This document shows positions 16,608-25,588 of a DNA stretch of 64,000 nucleotides, piece by piece. The stretch's first letter is position 1. Every line of letters starts with the position of its first letter. The DNA is taken from assembly GCA_046327915.1 (NCBI GenBank), contig JAXLXO010000024.1, positions 1-64,000 of the forward strand. The letters are read 5' to 3'. The position numbers and the translations under genes were made by a program. A model generated the notes under the pieces. It was not told where the DNA came from, did no database searches, and saw nothing but the letters and a program-made list of their open reading frames with translations. This DNA comes from VGTK01 sp046327915 (lineage in GTDB: Bacteria; Desulfobacterota; Binatia; UBA12015).

Positions 16608-18188
16608 TCACTGCGCGGCGGCGCGCTTCGCCATGCCCTCGCGCAGCTGCAGCGCCAGCGCGTTGCGCGGATCGTCGGCGAGCACCGCGTCGATCGCCGC
16701 GCTCGCGCAGTCGTTGCGCTGCGCGAGGATGCAGGCGCTCGCGCGCACCAGGCGCTCCTGCGTGCGCAGCCCCGGATCCTGCGCGTAGAGCGCGTCCACC
16801 GGCGGCACCGGATTCGCGCCGGTCCACTGCGCCGACGGCAGCGGGATGCCGGCCGCGCGCAGCGCGTCGGCGATCGTCGCGGCGATGCGCTCGTTGGCGG
16901 CGAGGTTCGGGTGCACGAGGTCGACGAACTGGTCGTCGCCGACGAGCCCGTGCGGGCTCGCCTGCTCGAGCATCGACGCCGCGTCGACGAACGTCGCGCC
17001 GCGCGACGCCGCGACCTCGCGCAGGACCTCGTTGAAGCGCGTCGGCGCGCCGTGCGGCATGCGGTCGAGGTCGCTCGCGATGCGGTACTCGTCGCGAGCG
17101 ACATCCCAGCGCTGCAGCGCGCGCGCGCAGGTCGCGAGGCGGAAATGCAGGCCCGCGTGCGCGTCGTCGATCTTCCGCGCGCGCTCGTACGCGGCGAGAG
17201 CGGCGGTGCAGTCGCCGTTCGCGGCGAGCCGGTCGCCGTCGGCGACCGCCGCATCCCACGCCGCGATGCTCGCCGCGTCGAGGCCGTCGCGGTGCGACGA
17301 CCCGCCCGGCGGCCAGTCGGCGAAGTTCTGCCCGATCGACACCAGCATCACGCGCGCGCTGGCGTCGAGCATGACGTCGGTCATGGTCTCGACGTTGAAG
17401 CGGTAGTGCTGCTCGGCCCACGCGCGCTCACGGTCGGTCGGGTAAGCGCCCTCGAGGTGCTTCGTCCGAACGGCGAACATCTGCAGCGGGTTGTCGAGCT
17501 CCTCGAAGTCGAAGCGCGGCGGCTTCGGCTCGACGTCGACGCCGATCACCGGCATCCGTGCGGCGAGCGCGTAGAGACGCGTCGACGCGAGCGCCTCCCA
17601 TGCGCGGAAGAGGCGCGGGTCCATGCCGACCAGGTGCGCGTAGTAGCGCGGCTCCGCGAACTCGTTGTGGCCCGCGTAGAGGATCAGCAGGTCGGGCTGG
17701 TGGCGCGCGATGTCCTCGACGATCGGCAGCATGCGGCGCGAGCCGTAGCCGGGCACGGCCGCGTTCACGACCTCGACGACGAGCGACGGCAGCTCGGCCC
17801 GCAGGCGCATCTCCAGGAACGCCGAGAACGCGTGCCCGACGTCGTAGGGTACGCCCGCCGCCGACGACTCGCCGACGACGAACACGCGGAAGCCGTTCGC
17901 CGGCTTGACGGCGAGGAACTCCTGCGGCCAGCGCACGCGTCGTGCCTTCGCGGTGCGGAAGACCTGTGTGCCGTCGTCGCGCGTCGCGGGCTCGAACATC
18001 GGCACGGTGCGCGAGAAGCCGGCGAACGGGTCGTAGCGCGTCTCGCCCGCGCCGATGCCGGTGACCCGCAGCGCGAGCTCCAGTGCGATCACGGTCGCGA
18101 CGCCGACCGCGAGGCCCAGCAGGACCAGGACGAGCTTCTGCCGGAGGCTCGTGCGCTGGGCGCTCGGAGCGCGCGGGGCGGTGGCCAT
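16608..18188 (-). CDS. membrane-anchored SGNH/GDSL-like hydrolase with TPR-like region
   Basis: A 526-residue protein with an N-terminal transmembrane anchor (about residues 20-42, LVLVLLGLAVGVATVIALEL). The SGNH blocks are VFVVGESSAAGVPY (nucleophile Ser in GES, about residue 112), the Gly in VNAAVPGYGS, ILYAGHNEF (Asn), and DQFVDLVHPN (Asp/His of block V, about residue 435). Residues about 300-400 and the last 60 residues contain TPR-like helical pairs (ALAAYERARKIDDAHAGLHFRLATCA). The length and layout match the SGNH/GDSL plus tetratricopeptide family often found near cell-surface polysaccharide genes. The ester substrate is unknown; the active site should face the periplasm. The frame stays open 106 codons upstream of the chosen ATG, but that part is compositionally unlike a protein. 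Confidence 0.85.
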   Translation of the reverse strand: MATAPRAPSAQRTSLRQKLVLVLLGLAVGVATVIALELALRVTGIGAGETRYDPFAGFSRTVPMFEPATRDDGTQVFRTAKARRVRWPQEFLAVKPANGFRVFVVGESSAAGVPYDVGHAFSAFLEMRLRAELPSLVVEVVNAAVPGYGSRRMLPIVEDIARHQPDLLILYAGHNEFAEPRYYAHLVGMDPRLFRAWEALASTRLYALAARMPVIGVDVEPKPPRFDFEELDNPLQMFAVRTKHLEGAYPTDRERAWAEQHYRFNVETMTDVMLDASARVMLVSIGQNFADWPPGGSSHRDGLDAASIAAWDAAVADGDRLAANGDCTAALAAYERARKIDDAHAGLHFRLATCARALQRWDVARDEYRIASDLDRMPHGAPTRFNEVLREVAASRGATFVDAASMLEQASPHGLVGDDQFVDLVHPNLAANERIAATIADALRAAGIPLPSAQWTGANPVPPVDALYAQDPGLRTQERLVRASACILAQRNDCASAAIDAVLADDPRNALALQLREGMAKRAAAQ

Positions 18189-18229
18189 GCGGCGCTGGTC
18201 GTACGCCGCGCGGACAGGGCCGTCCAGCG

Positions 18230-18643
18230 ATGCATCGTCCGGGTGGTGGCTGCTACGACGCCTCCGTGCCCGCGTGGCAGCGATACCTCGCAGCGCAGGT
18301 CCCCGGCGCGGTCCTGGTCGGCGTCGGACTGTGGCTCTTCTGGGGACAGACCGGCCTGCCCGGCTGGATGGGCGTGGCGTTCTTCGCGTTCTGGATCGCG
18401 AAGGACGTGCTGCTCTACCCGCTGATGCGCCGCGCGTACGAGTCGTCGGAGGTGCGCGCGCAGCGTCTCGTCGGCGCGACCGGCGTAGCGTGCGCCGAGC
18501 TCGCACCGGACGGACAGGTCGACGTGCAGGGCGAACGGTGGCGCGCGCGTGCGATGGAGGGCGAAGACCCGATCGCGGCGGGAGCGGCGATCGTCGTGCG
18601 CGGCGTCGACCGCTTCACGCTGCTGGTCGCGCGCGAGCGCTGA
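18230..18643 (+). CDS. NfeD-like membrane protein with C-terminal OB-fold
   Basis: A 137-residue protein divergent from the SGNH hydrolase gene. Residues about 22-60 form two hydrophobic segments (PGAVLVGVGLWLFWGQ, WMGVAFFAFWIAKDVLLYPL), and residues 80-137 form a small beta-barrel with LVGATGVACAELAPDGQVDVQGERWRA, the NfeD C-terminal pattern (G-x-x-G-x-A-x-x-x-L-x-P-x-G-x-V). NfeD proteins usually accompany a membrane stomatin or a ClpP-type protease; neither is in the window. A GTG at 18266 would give a 125-residue protein and leave more room for the divergent promoter; the sequence does not settle the choice. Confidence 0.75.
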   Translation: MHRPGGGCYDASVPAWQRYLAAQVPGAVLVGVGLWLFWGQTGLPGWMGVAFFAFWIAKDVLLYPLMRRAYESSEVRAQRLVGATGVACAELAPDGQVDVQGERWRARAMEGEDPIAAGAAIVVRGVDRFTLLVARER

Positions 18644-18649
18644 GCTCGC

Positions 18650-18696
18650 GCGCGGCGCGTCCGGCGGGCGTCGAGCACGCACGCCGCGCGCCGCGC
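18650..18696. terminator. hairpin between convergent NfeD-like and cysH genes
   Basis: GCGCGGCGCG at 18650-18659 pairs perfectly with CGCGCCGCGC at 18687-18696, loop 27 bases, between stop codons at 18643 (+) and 18704 (-). Confidence 0.5.
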
Positions 18697-18703
18697 CCGA
18701 CGC

Positions 18704-19426
18704 TCACTCCTTGTCGACGTTCTCGAGGTGCAGTCCGCACTCGAGCTTGTCCGATCCGGCCCAGCGCCCCGCGCGCTCCTCTTCCTCGGGACGCGTCGGC
18801 CGCGTGCACGGGATGCAGCCGATCGAGCGGTAGCCGACGTCGTGCAGCGGGTTGTACGGGATGTCGTTGGCGACGATGTAGGCCCACACGCGCTTCTCGT
18901 CCCAGTCGGCGAGCGGATGGATCTTCCACAGCTGGTAGCGCTCCGACCACTGCACCTTCGCGATGCCCGCGCGGCTCGGCGACTGGTCGCGGCGGATGCC
19001 GGAGATCCACGCGTCGTAGGGCTCGAGCGCCTCGACCAGCGGCTCGACCTTGCGCACGTGGCAGCAGCGGTCGGGGTCGCGCTCCCACAGGTTCGGTCCC
19101 TCGTGTCGGTGCTGCTCGGCGATCGACGGGATGTGCGGGCGCAGCAGCTCGAGTCCGTAGCGCTCCACGAGCCGGTCGCGGGTGTCGTAGCTCTCGCGGA
19201 AGAAGAGGTGCGTGTCGAGCTCGACCACGGCGGGCACGCGCTCGAGCCCCGCGATCATGTGCACCAGCACCGACGACTGCTTCTGCCACGAGCAGGTGAG
19301 GCAGAGCCCGTCGCCGAACTCGTTGCTTGCCCACGCGAGCAGCTCCTCGGCGGACATCGCCTCGAGCTCGTCGAGCGGGCGTGACAGCGGAGTGGGGGAC
19401 GGTGACTCGAGCGGTGCGGCGGTCAT
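18704..19426 (-). CDS. cysH: assimilatory adenylyl-sulfate (APS/PAPS) reductase
   Basis: A 240-residue cytoplasmic enzyme that reduces activated sulfate to sulfite. CLTCSWQKQSSVLVHMI is the modified P-loop region, CCHVRKVEPL and CIPCTRP provide the four Cys of a [4Fe-4S] cluster, and the C-terminal ECGLH carries the catalytic Cys. The presence of the CC...CxxC cluster ligands indicates APS as the likely substrate rather than PAPS. ISGIRRDQSPSR is the Arg-rich binding loop. The usual partners (ATP sulfurylase, sulfite reductase) are not in the window, so the gene stands alone between terminators and a 171-base upstream gap. The ATG at 19426 starts MTAAPLES; an earlier start is unlikely because the extension has no similarity. 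Confidence 0.92.
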   Translation of the reverse strand: MTAAPLESPSPTPLSRPLDELEAMSAEELLAWASNEFGDGLCLTCSWQKQSSVLVHMIAGLERVPAVVELDTHLFFRESYDTRDRLVERYGLELLRPHIPSIAEQHRHEGPNLWERDPDRCCHVRKVEPLVEALEPYDAWISGIRRDQSPSRAGIAKVQWSERYQLWKIHPLADWDEKRVWAYIVANDIPYNPLHDVGYRSIGCIPCTRPTRPEEEERAGRWAGSDKLECGLHLENVDKE

Positions 19427-19597
19427 GGGGCGAACCTTCCGTGTGCGGGTGAAGAGCGTTCGGTGCGCCGGAAAGGCTACCAGCACCGCCGGGTCAGGTC
19501 GCCCACTTTCGGGCGCCGTCGTCGGTCCGGCACCCGTTCCGACCGGATGCGCGGCTCGCGCTCGCGTCCGGGACCGCGTCCGCCATAGAACGCCGCC

Positions 19598-21121
19598 ATG
19601 CAGACCTTCGTGGGACGGGTTCACCGCTCGGTGCCGGCCGCGACCCTGGCCGCGCTGCTCCTCGTTGCGTGCAGCGATGCGCCGAAGGGTGGTGTCGCCG
19701 CCGAGACGCTGTCGCTCGACAGCACGCGCCTCTGCGCCATCGTCCCGGCGCGCGACCCGGACGCCGCGACCTTCCCGCCGGCGCCGCCCGCGAGGGTCTT
19801 CGGCACCGACCTCGGCTGGACGTACCGCGCCGCCGACGGCAGCGTGCCGATCCTCTTCGGCGACTCGTGGCAGCGCATCGACGTCTGCCCGATCCAGACC
19901 AACGACGACTCGATGGGCGTGCTGAACCTGCCGTCGGACGACTGGCCCGGCTTCACCGCGACATCCTCGATCCCCGACGAGCAGTGCCTCGGCGTGACGT
20001 ACGAGACCGACGCGGCGGGCACGTCCTTCGCGCCGATCACGCTGACGCGGTGGGATGGCGTCGCGATCCCGATGGGGCCGCTCAACACGCCGCTCGGCGG
20101 CTTCTTCGACGGCGAGCGCGAGTGGGGCGTGTTCATCGTCGGCGGCGGACAGAGCTGCACCGCCGAGGAAGCCGCGCGCGGTGCCGCGTGCGTCTCGCCG
20201 ATCGCGGACGACGTGTCGCACCTCGTGTGCGCGCAACTCGCCGACGGTCCGCGCTGCGTCGATCCCGGCAGCTCGCGCGGCGGGAGCGGCGCGCAGGCGT
20301 TCTACGTCCACTTCGCCGAGCGCGTCGGTCCGACGGCGTACGTGTCGCGCGCGGCCTTTCTCACCAACCGGTTCCTGAACCTCGCCGTGCGCACGGTACG
20401 TGCATTCGATCCGGGCGATCCGTCGCGCAACGACTACGGCGCCGGGCACGGCGCGCTGCTGCTGTGGGGACGTCCCGGCTTCGACGACCTCGCCGACGAC
20501 GGGCCGCTGCTGCCGTACTTCGCGGTGCACGAGCTGCCGCTGCGCGTCGTCGACGGACGCCTCGCGCTCGCGCCGAAATACTTGACGGGCTTCGCCGGCG
20601 GCCGTCCCGTGTACGGCGATTCGCAGGCCGACGCGGCACCGCTCTACGCGAGCGAGCTCGAGCCCGTGAACCAGACGTCGCAGAGCTGGATCCCGTCGCT
20701 CGGCCGCTGGCTGATGATCTACAGCGGCAGCACCGTCGGCTTCGCCGACCCGGCGCTGAAGGGCGGTCGCGGGCAGCCGGTCCGCTTCGCGATGCACGCG
20801 CGCGTCGCGCGCGACCCGTGGGGTCCGTGGAGCGAGCCGCAGGCGATCCTCACCGACGAGCAGGCGGCGCAGGATCAGGTGTGCGGACCGCGCCTTTCGG
20901 CGGGCTGCCTCGCACAGCCGGACCCGCGCATCCGCCCGGGCTGCATCGAGGCGGTGGACCCCGACGCGGGCGGCTACCTGTACGGCGCCAACGTCATCGA
21001 GGAGCTGACGCGCGCCGCGACCACGCCGGACGGCAGGCCGGCCGCCGACGTCTTCTGGGAGCACTCGACCTGGCACCCGTACGGAGTGGTGCTGGTGCGG
21101 ACGCGCGTCGCGCTGCAGTGA
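19598..21121 (+). CDS. DUF4185-like lipoprotein (predicted beta-propeller)
   Basis: A 507-residue protein with a lipoprotein signal (LLLVAC, Cys about residue 25). GTDLGWTYRAADGSVPILFGDSW is the N-terminal blade of DUF4185 / five-bladed GH43-like propellers, and WIPSLGRWLMIYSGS, ARVARDPWGPWSEPQ and YLYGANVIEEL fit later blades (the DPWGPW element recurs in sialidase-like folds). Several Cys pairs suggest disulfides. The active-site acids of true GH43 enzymes are not obvious, so it may bind or cleave glycans at the cell surface, or be non-catalytic. It stands alone between cysH (divergent) and a small membrane protein gene 54 bases downstream. Confidence 0.7.
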   Translation: MQTFVGRVHRSVPAATLAALLLVACSDAPKGGVAAETLSLDSTRLCAIVPARDPDAATFPPAPPARVFGTDLGWTYRAADGSVPILFGDSWQRIDVCPIQTNDDSMGVLNLPSDDWPGFTATSSIPDEQCLGVTYETDAAGTSFAPITLTRWDGVAIPMGPLNTPLGGFFDGEREWGVFIVGGGQSCTAEEAARGAACVSPIADDVSHLVCAQLADGPRCVDPGSSRGGSGAQAFYVHFAERVGPTAYVSRAAFLTNRFLNLAVRTVRAFDPGDPSRNDYGAGHGALLLWGRPGFDDLADDGPLLPYFAVHELPLRVVDGRLALAPKYLTGFAGGRPVYGDSQADAAPLYASELEPVNQTSQSWIPSLGRWLMIYSGSTVGFADPALKGGRGQPVRFAMHARVARDPWGPWSEPQAILTDEQAAQDQVCGPRLSAGCLAQPDPRIRPGCIEAVDPDAGGYLYGANVIEELTRAATTPDGRPAADVFWEHSTWHPYGVVLVRTRVALQ

Positions 21122-21175
21122 GCCGGGCGCGGAGCGCGGGGCGAACCTCGGCGCCGGGGATGGTATGAGCGACGG

Positions 21176-21445
21176 ATGCGCAACACCCGCATCCTGACGG
21201 CGGTCTTCCTCGTCGCGATCATCGGGCTCGTCGTCTGGCTCTCGACCTCGATCGGCGCGGTCGAGTGCCGCGTCTGCATCGACTTCCAGGGACGCCGCAA
21301 CTGCGCGACCGCAGCCGCTCCGACGCGCGACGAAGCGGTGCACGGCGCGCGCACGACCGCGTGCGGCACGATCTCGGGCGGCGTGCGCGACTCGATCGCG
21401 TGCGGCAACACGATGCCGTCCGAGGTGAGCTGCAGCGGCGGCTGA
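21176..21445 (+). CDS. small membrane-anchored Cys-containing protein, conserved hypothetical
   Basis: An 89-residue protein with one N-terminal membrane helix (residues 6-24, TAVFLVAIIGLVVWLSTSI) and a short exported domain, VECRVCIDFQGRRNCATAAA, with five to six Cys that could form disulfides. I recall similar short proteins (V-E-C-x-V-C followed by R-R-N-C-A-T) in deltaproteobacterial genomes, always unnamed. The gene converges with the alpha/beta hydrolase gene with only 13 bases between stop codons. No function can be assigned. Confidence 0.65.
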   Translation: MRNTRILTAVFLVAIIGLVVWLSTSIGAVECRVCIDFQGRRNCATAAAPTRDEAVHGARTTACGTISGGVRDSIACGNTMPSEVSCSGG

Positions 21446-21458
21446 CGCGGCCTGCCGC

Positions 21459-22400
21459 TCAGACCGATCGACGGTCGGCGGTCTCCGCGCGGTCCAGGAA
21501 GTCGAGCAGCACGCGCGCGGTGGTCTCCGGCTGCTCGAGGTGCGGGTGGTGCGCCGCGCCCGCGATCGTCACGCTCGACGCGTCGAGCGCCGCGAGCCGC
21601 TCCGCGATCTCGAACTTCTCCGCGCTGAGATAGCTCGTGCCGCCCTCGAGGTAGAGCACCGGACAGGTGATGCGCGCCCAGAACGTCTTCGCCTGCGCGA
21701 CGTAGAACGGCTGCGGCGAGCGCGTCGCGTGCAGCGGGTCCCACTTCCACACCACGCGATCTCCGTCGCCGGACGGCTTCGTGCCGTGGCGCGCGAGGTG
21801 CAGCGAGATCTCGTCGCTGAGCGGGAAGAAGCGGCGCAGCTTCGCCGCGGCCTCGTCGAGGGTCTGGTCGCCGCGTTCGCGGCTCGCGACGCGCTCGAGG
21901 TCGGTGATCCAGCCGGCGTGGCGGCGCGGTGCCGCGTCGACCGGAGTGTCGGGCGGACCGAGGCCCTCGATCACGGCGAGCGCCGCGACGCGATCGGGCT
22001 CGGTGCCGGTGTAGAGCAGCGACACGTTGCCGCCCATCGAGTGACCGACGATCGACACCCGCCCGCCGAGGTGGCGCACGACGAACGCGACGTCCGCGAC
22101 GTAGTCCGCGAAGTGGTAGTAGCCGCCGCGGCCGATCCACTCGGAGTCACCGTGGCCGCGCGCGTCCCACGCGACGACGTGGCGTCCGGAGGCCGCGAGC
22201 AGCGGTGCCGTCCGGTCCCAGGCGTGCGCGTGCTCCTGGAAGCCGTGCAGCAGAAGGACCGGCGGCCGGTCTCCGGGGCGTCCCCATTCGAGGAGGTGCA
22301 GCCGCAGGCGATTCGCCTCGACGAAGGATTCCCGCGGCTGGGCGATCGCACGCGCCTGCGGCGATGAATGCTTCCTGGAAGCCTCGGGGATCTCGGCCAT
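21459..22400 (-). CDS. alpha/beta-hydrolase fold protein
   Basis: A 313-residue hydrolase. PPVLLLHGFQEHAHAW carries the oxyanion-hole HG motif, VSIVGHSMGGNVSLLY the nucleophile elbow (Ser about residue 127), and GAAHHPHLEQP near the C-terminus the catalytic His; the acid is probably the Asp/Glu near YLEGG. VVAWDARGHGDSEW is the usual strand-4 block. The pattern is that of the epoxide hydrolase / haloperoxidase-like group with Ser as nucleophile, so an esterase or a meta-cleavage-type hydrolase is more likely than an epoxide hydrolase. It is divergent from the 6-phosphogluconate dehydrogenase gene with 150 bases between starts. Confidence 0.87.
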   Translation of the reverse strand: MAEIPEASRKHSSPQARAIAQPRESFVEANRLRLHLLEWGRPGDRPPVLLLHGFQEHAHAWDRTAPLLAASGRHVVAWDARGHGDSEWIGRGGYYHFADYVADVAFVVRHLGGRVSIVGHSMGGNVSLLYTGTEPDRVAALAVIEGLGPPDTPVDAAPRRHAGWITDLERVASRERGDQTLDEAAAKLRRFFPLSDEISLHLARHGTKPSGDGDRVVWKWDPLHATRSPQPFYVAQAKTFWARITCPVLYLEGGTSYLSAEKFEIAERLAALDASSVTIAGAAHHPHLEQPETTARVLLDFLDRAETADRRSV

Positions 22401-22550
22401 GCGCCCCGGCTGCCTACGGCCCCCGCGCAGCCCAGGCAAGCGCCCCGACCGGCGTGTGCGGTGGGAAATCCGCCCGCGTGCATTGCCGCATCTCCGGAAA
22501 TCCATCATGAGGAACGGCGCTCCGCGGAGGGACGCGGCAAGGAGAGGGTG

Positions 22551-24062
22551 ATGGCGAACGAAGCGGGCAAGGCGAACGTCGGACTCGTCGGTCTCGCCGT
22601 GATGGGCCAGAATCTGGTCTTGAACATGGCGGACCACGGCTTCCGGGTCGCGGTCTACAACCGCACGACCGAGACCATGGAGCGCTTCGTCGCCGAGCAC
22701 CCGGACACGCCGGGCGGGCTCGTCGGCTGCAAGACCGAGAAGGATCTCGTCGCCGCACTCGAGCGCCCGCGCAAGATCATCCTGCTGGTGAAAGCCGGGG
22801 CTCCGGTCGACGCGATCGCCGAGCAGCTCGCCCCCCTGCTGGAAGAGGGCGACATCCTGATCGACGGCGGCAACTCGCTGTGGACCGACACCATCCGCCG
22901 CGAAAAGGCCTACGCCGCGAAGGGCATCCTCTTCATGGGCTCCGGCGTGTCGGGCGGCGAAGAGGGCGCGCGCTTCGGGCCGTCGCTGATGCCGGGCGGA
23001 TCGCCCGCCGCGTGGAGGGCGATCGAGCCGATCTGGAAGGCGATCGCCGCCAAGGTCGACGAGAAGAGCGGCAAGCCGATCGAGGGCGCGGCACCGGGCA
23101 AGCCCGTCACCGGCGGAGTGCCGTGCACCGCGCACATCGGATCCGACGGCGCGGGCCACTACGTCAAGATGGTGCACAACGGCATCGAGTACGGCGACAT
23201 GCAGCTCATCGCGGAGGCGTATGCGCTGCTGCGCGGCCTGCTCGGCCTCGATCCGGGCGAGCTCGCCGACGTCTTCGCGGAATGGAACGAGGGCGACCTC
23301 GACTCGTTCCTGATCGAGGTGACGTCCGAGGTGCTGCGCCAGCGCGATCCCGCGAAGCCGAAGAAGTTCCTCGTCGACTCGATCCTCGACAGTGCGGGCC
23401 AGAAGGGCACCGGGCGCTGGACCGCGGTGAACGCGCTCGACTCGGGCGTCCCCGCCACGACCATCACCGAGGCGGTGTTCGCGCGCGCGCTCAGCGCGCT
23501 GAAGGACCAGCGCGTCGCGGCAAGCAAGAAATTGAAGGGCCCCGGCTTCAAGTACAAGGGCAAGAAGAAGGCGCTGATCGAGGCGGTGCGCGACGCGCTC
23601 TACTGCTCGAAGATCTGCAGCTACGCGCAAGGCTTCGCGCTCATGGCGGCGGGTCAACAGGAATACGGATGGCAGCTCGACTTCGGGACCATCGCGTCGA
23701 TCTGGCGCGGCGGCTGCATCATCCGCGCGCGCTTCCTGCAGAAGATCACCGACGCCTACGTGCGTGATCCCGAGCTCGTGAACCTGCTGCTCGACCCGTA
23801 CTTCCGGAAGCAGATCGGCCGCGCGCAGGAGAACTGGCGCAAGGTCGTGGCGCTGTCGGCGGAGTCCGGCATCGCGGCGCCCGCGTTCATGTCGGCGCTG
23901 AGCTACTTCGACGGCTACCGCTCCGCCGTCTCGTCGGCGAACGTGATCCAGGCGCAGCGCGACTACTTCGGAGCGCACACGTACGAGCGCACGGACCAGC
24001 CGCGCGGCAAGCACTTCCACGTCGACTGGCCCGATCCGAAGCGTCCCCAGCTCGACGTCTGA
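22551..24062 (+). CDS. gnd: 6-phosphogluconate dehydrogenase (decarboxylating)
   Basis: A 503-residue enzyme of the pentose phosphate pathway that converts 6-phosphogluconate to ribulose 5-phosphate with NADP. NVGLVGLAVMGQNLVLNMADHG is the Rossmann fingerprint, MGSGVSGGEEGARFGPSLMPGG and KMVHNGIEYGDMQL are the substrate and catalytic (Lys, Asn) blocks, and KGTGRWTAVNALDSGVP is the C-terminal-domain signature. It is somewhat longer than the usual 470-480 residues because of an insert rich in Lys/Pro/Gly (about residues 165-185, DEKSGKPIEGAAPGKP). The ATG at 22551 has AAGGAGAGGG at 22539-22548, which rules out the longer upstream frame. It is followed by a good intrinsic terminator. Confidence 0.96.
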   Translation: MANEAGKANVGLVGLAVMGQNLVLNMADHGFRVAVYNRTTETMERFVAEHPDTPGGLVGCKTEKDLVAALERPRKIILLVKAGAPVDAIAEQLAPLLEEGDILIDGGNSLWTDTIRREKAYAAKGILFMGSGVSGGEEGARFGPSLMPGGSPAAWRAIEPIWKAIAAKVDEKSGKPIEGAAPGKPVTGGVPCTAHIGSDGAGHYVKMVHNGIEYGDMQLIAEAYALLRGLLGLDPGELADVFAEWNEGDLDSFLIEVTSEVLRQRDPAKPKKFLVDSILDSAGQKGTGRWTAVNALDSGVPATTITEAVFARALSALKDQRVAASKKLKGPGFKYKGKKKALIEAVRDALYCSKICSYAQGFALMAAGQQEYGWQLDFGTIASIWRGGCIIRARFLQKITDAYVRDPELVNLLLDPYFRKQIGRAQENWRKVVALSAESGIAAPAFMSALSYFDGYRSAVSSANVIQAQRDYFGAHTYERTDQPRGKHFHVDWPDPKRPQLDV

Positions 24063-24108
24063 CGTCCGCGCCGGCTTCGCAGGCCGGTTCTTCCGGTGAC
24101 GTCCCGAG

Positions 24109-24139
24109 GGCCGCTTGCGCTTCGCGCCGGCGGCCTTTT
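24109..24139 (+). terminator. intrinsic (rho-independent) terminator after gnd
   Basis: GGCCGC (24109-24114) and GCGGCC (24130-24135) with an inner GCGC-TTC-GCGC stem form a strong hairpin followed directly by TTTT (24136-24139). This is the only clear hairpin-plus-T-run terminator I see in the window. Confidence 0.75.
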
Positions 24140-24207
24140 CTGAGGCACGAGGCCGGCGTGCGCTTGCTCCATCCGCGAACGCCCGGCTTGATGGAACTCC
24201 ACACTCG

Positions 24208-25527
24208 ATGCCCCAGCTCGAAACGCTCTTCTGGCTGCTCGCCGCGGCGACGCTGATCGGCGTCCCGACGTACGCCTGGCGCGTGCGCGGACGCGGCTAC
24301 GCGACCTACGGCCTCGTCATTCTCACGGTCGCGCTGCCCGGCGCCGTGCTGATGCACTCGCGGCTGCGGCACCTCTTCGGACCGTCGGTCGCGCCGTGGA
24401 TCGACCTCGCGTTCGTCTACAGCATGGCGGCTGCGTCGCTGCACCTGATCTCGCTGGTCAACCCGCGCCTGCGCTCGCCCGTGTTCCGCTACGGCGTCAG
24501 CATTCCCGGCATGACGTTCATCGCCGGCGGCGGCCTCTCGACGGTGTGGCTCGCGATGTGGTTCGTGCCGCGGCTGGTCCTGTGGTCGCTCGGCTTCACG
24601 CGCACGCTCGACGTACTGGCGTGGATGGACCTCGTGCCGATCGGGATCGCTATCGCGTCGGTGCTGACGTCGTCGCGCCTCGTCGAGGAGGTGGTGCGCG
24701 TCGCGGTCGCGGAGGACGGGCCGTCGGAGGTGACGCGCCTGCCGGTCGAGCGCTATCGCCGCCGCGCGCCGGAGCCGCTCGCGTCGCGTCCGCTGCGCAT
24801 CGTGCAGATCGCGGACCCGCACCTCGGCCCGTGGCAGCCCGTCAAGAAGCTGCGCCAGCAGATCGAGGCGCTGATCGACCACGATCCCGATCTCGTGCTG
24901 CTCACCGGCGACTTCCTCACCATGGAAGGCATGGGCACGCCGGGCGCGCTCGCCGCGGCGCTCGAGCCGCTGCGCCGCCTGCCCGGGCGCTGCTACGCCG
25001 CGTTCGGCAATCACGACCACGAGTCGCCCGAGGAGGTTCTCGCGGGGCTCGAGGCGAACGGCGTGCACGTGCTGATCGACGAAGAGGTCTCGGTCGAGAC
25101 TCGCGCCGGCACCGTGCAGATCGTCGGCGCCGACTTCCGCGGCAAGGGCCGCCGCGAGCACCTGCAGCAGCTGCTCGCGCGCTTCCCGCGCCGCGACGGC
25201 GAGCTGCGCCTGCTGCTCCTGCACGACCCGAGCGCGTTCAAGCACGTGCCGAAGGGCGACGTCGACTTGACGCTGTCGGGTCACACGCACGGCGGACAGC
25301 TCGGGCTCGTCAGCTTCGGCTGGGACTGGACGGTGCTGCGCCGCACGCCGTTCCCCGATCACGGCCTCTTCGGCCACGGCTCGAACCGGCTCTACGTGCA
25401 CCGCGGCACGGGCTTCTACGGCTTCCCGCTGCGCATCGGCGTACCGGGCGAGGCGTCGTGCCTGGAGGTCGTGATCGAGCGCACGGAGTTCACGGCCGAG
25501 GTCGTCGAGAGCCCGGTGCTCGGGTAG
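24208..25527 (+). CDS. membrane-bound metallophosphoesterase (YaeI-like)
   Basis: A 439-residue protein. The first 160 residues hold four or five hydrophobic helices (for example TLFWLLAAATLIGVPTYAW and MTFIAGGGLSTVWLAMWFV), then a cytoplasmic or periplasmic calcineurin-like domain: LRIVQIADPHLGPW (DxH), DLVLLTGDFLT (GD), AAFGNHDHESPEE (GNHD), LLLLHDPSAF (H) and LTLSGHTHGGQLG (GHTH). The layout matches YaeI-type membrane phosphatases, some of which act on phospholipid or isoprenoid pyrophosphates. RGTGFYGFPLRIGVPGE near the C-terminus is conserved in this subgroup. The in-frame extension upstream runs through the gnd terminator, so the ATG at 24208 is preferred. Confidence 0.85.
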   Translation: MPQLETLFWLLAAATLIGVPTYAWRVRGRGYATYGLVILTVALPGAVLMHSRLRHLFGPSVAPWIDLAFVYSMAAASLHLISLVNPRLRSPVFRYGVSIPGMTFIAGGGLSTVWLAMWFVPRLVLWSLGFTRTLDVLAWMDLVPIGIAIASVLTSSRLVEEVVRVAVAEDGPSEVTRLPVERYRRRAPEPLASRPLRIVQIADPHLGPWQPVKKLRQQIEALIDHDPDLVLLTGDFLTMEGMGTPGALAAALEPLRRLPGRCYAAFGNHDHESPEEVLAGLEANGVHVLIDEEVSVETRAGTVQIVGADFRGKGRREHLQQLLARFPRRDGELRLLLLHDPSAFKHVPKGDVDLTLSGHTHGGQLGLVSFGWDWTVLRRTPFPDHGLFGHGSNRLYVHRGTGFYGFPLRIGVPGEASCLEVVIERTEFTAEVVESPVLG

Positions 25528-25554
25528 CGGGCCTCCGCGCGTCGGCCGTCGTGA

Positions 25555-25566
25555 GAGGCGCGCCTC
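25555..25566. terminator. 12-base palindrome between convergent genes
   Basis: GAGGCGCGCCTC is a perfect palindrome midway between the stop codons of the phosphatase (+, 25527) and the LuxR regulator (-, 25589). It may contribute to termination in both directions; the short stem makes this tentative. Confidence 0.3.
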
Positions 25567-25588
25567 GGCGCCGCGCGCATCGGTGGAT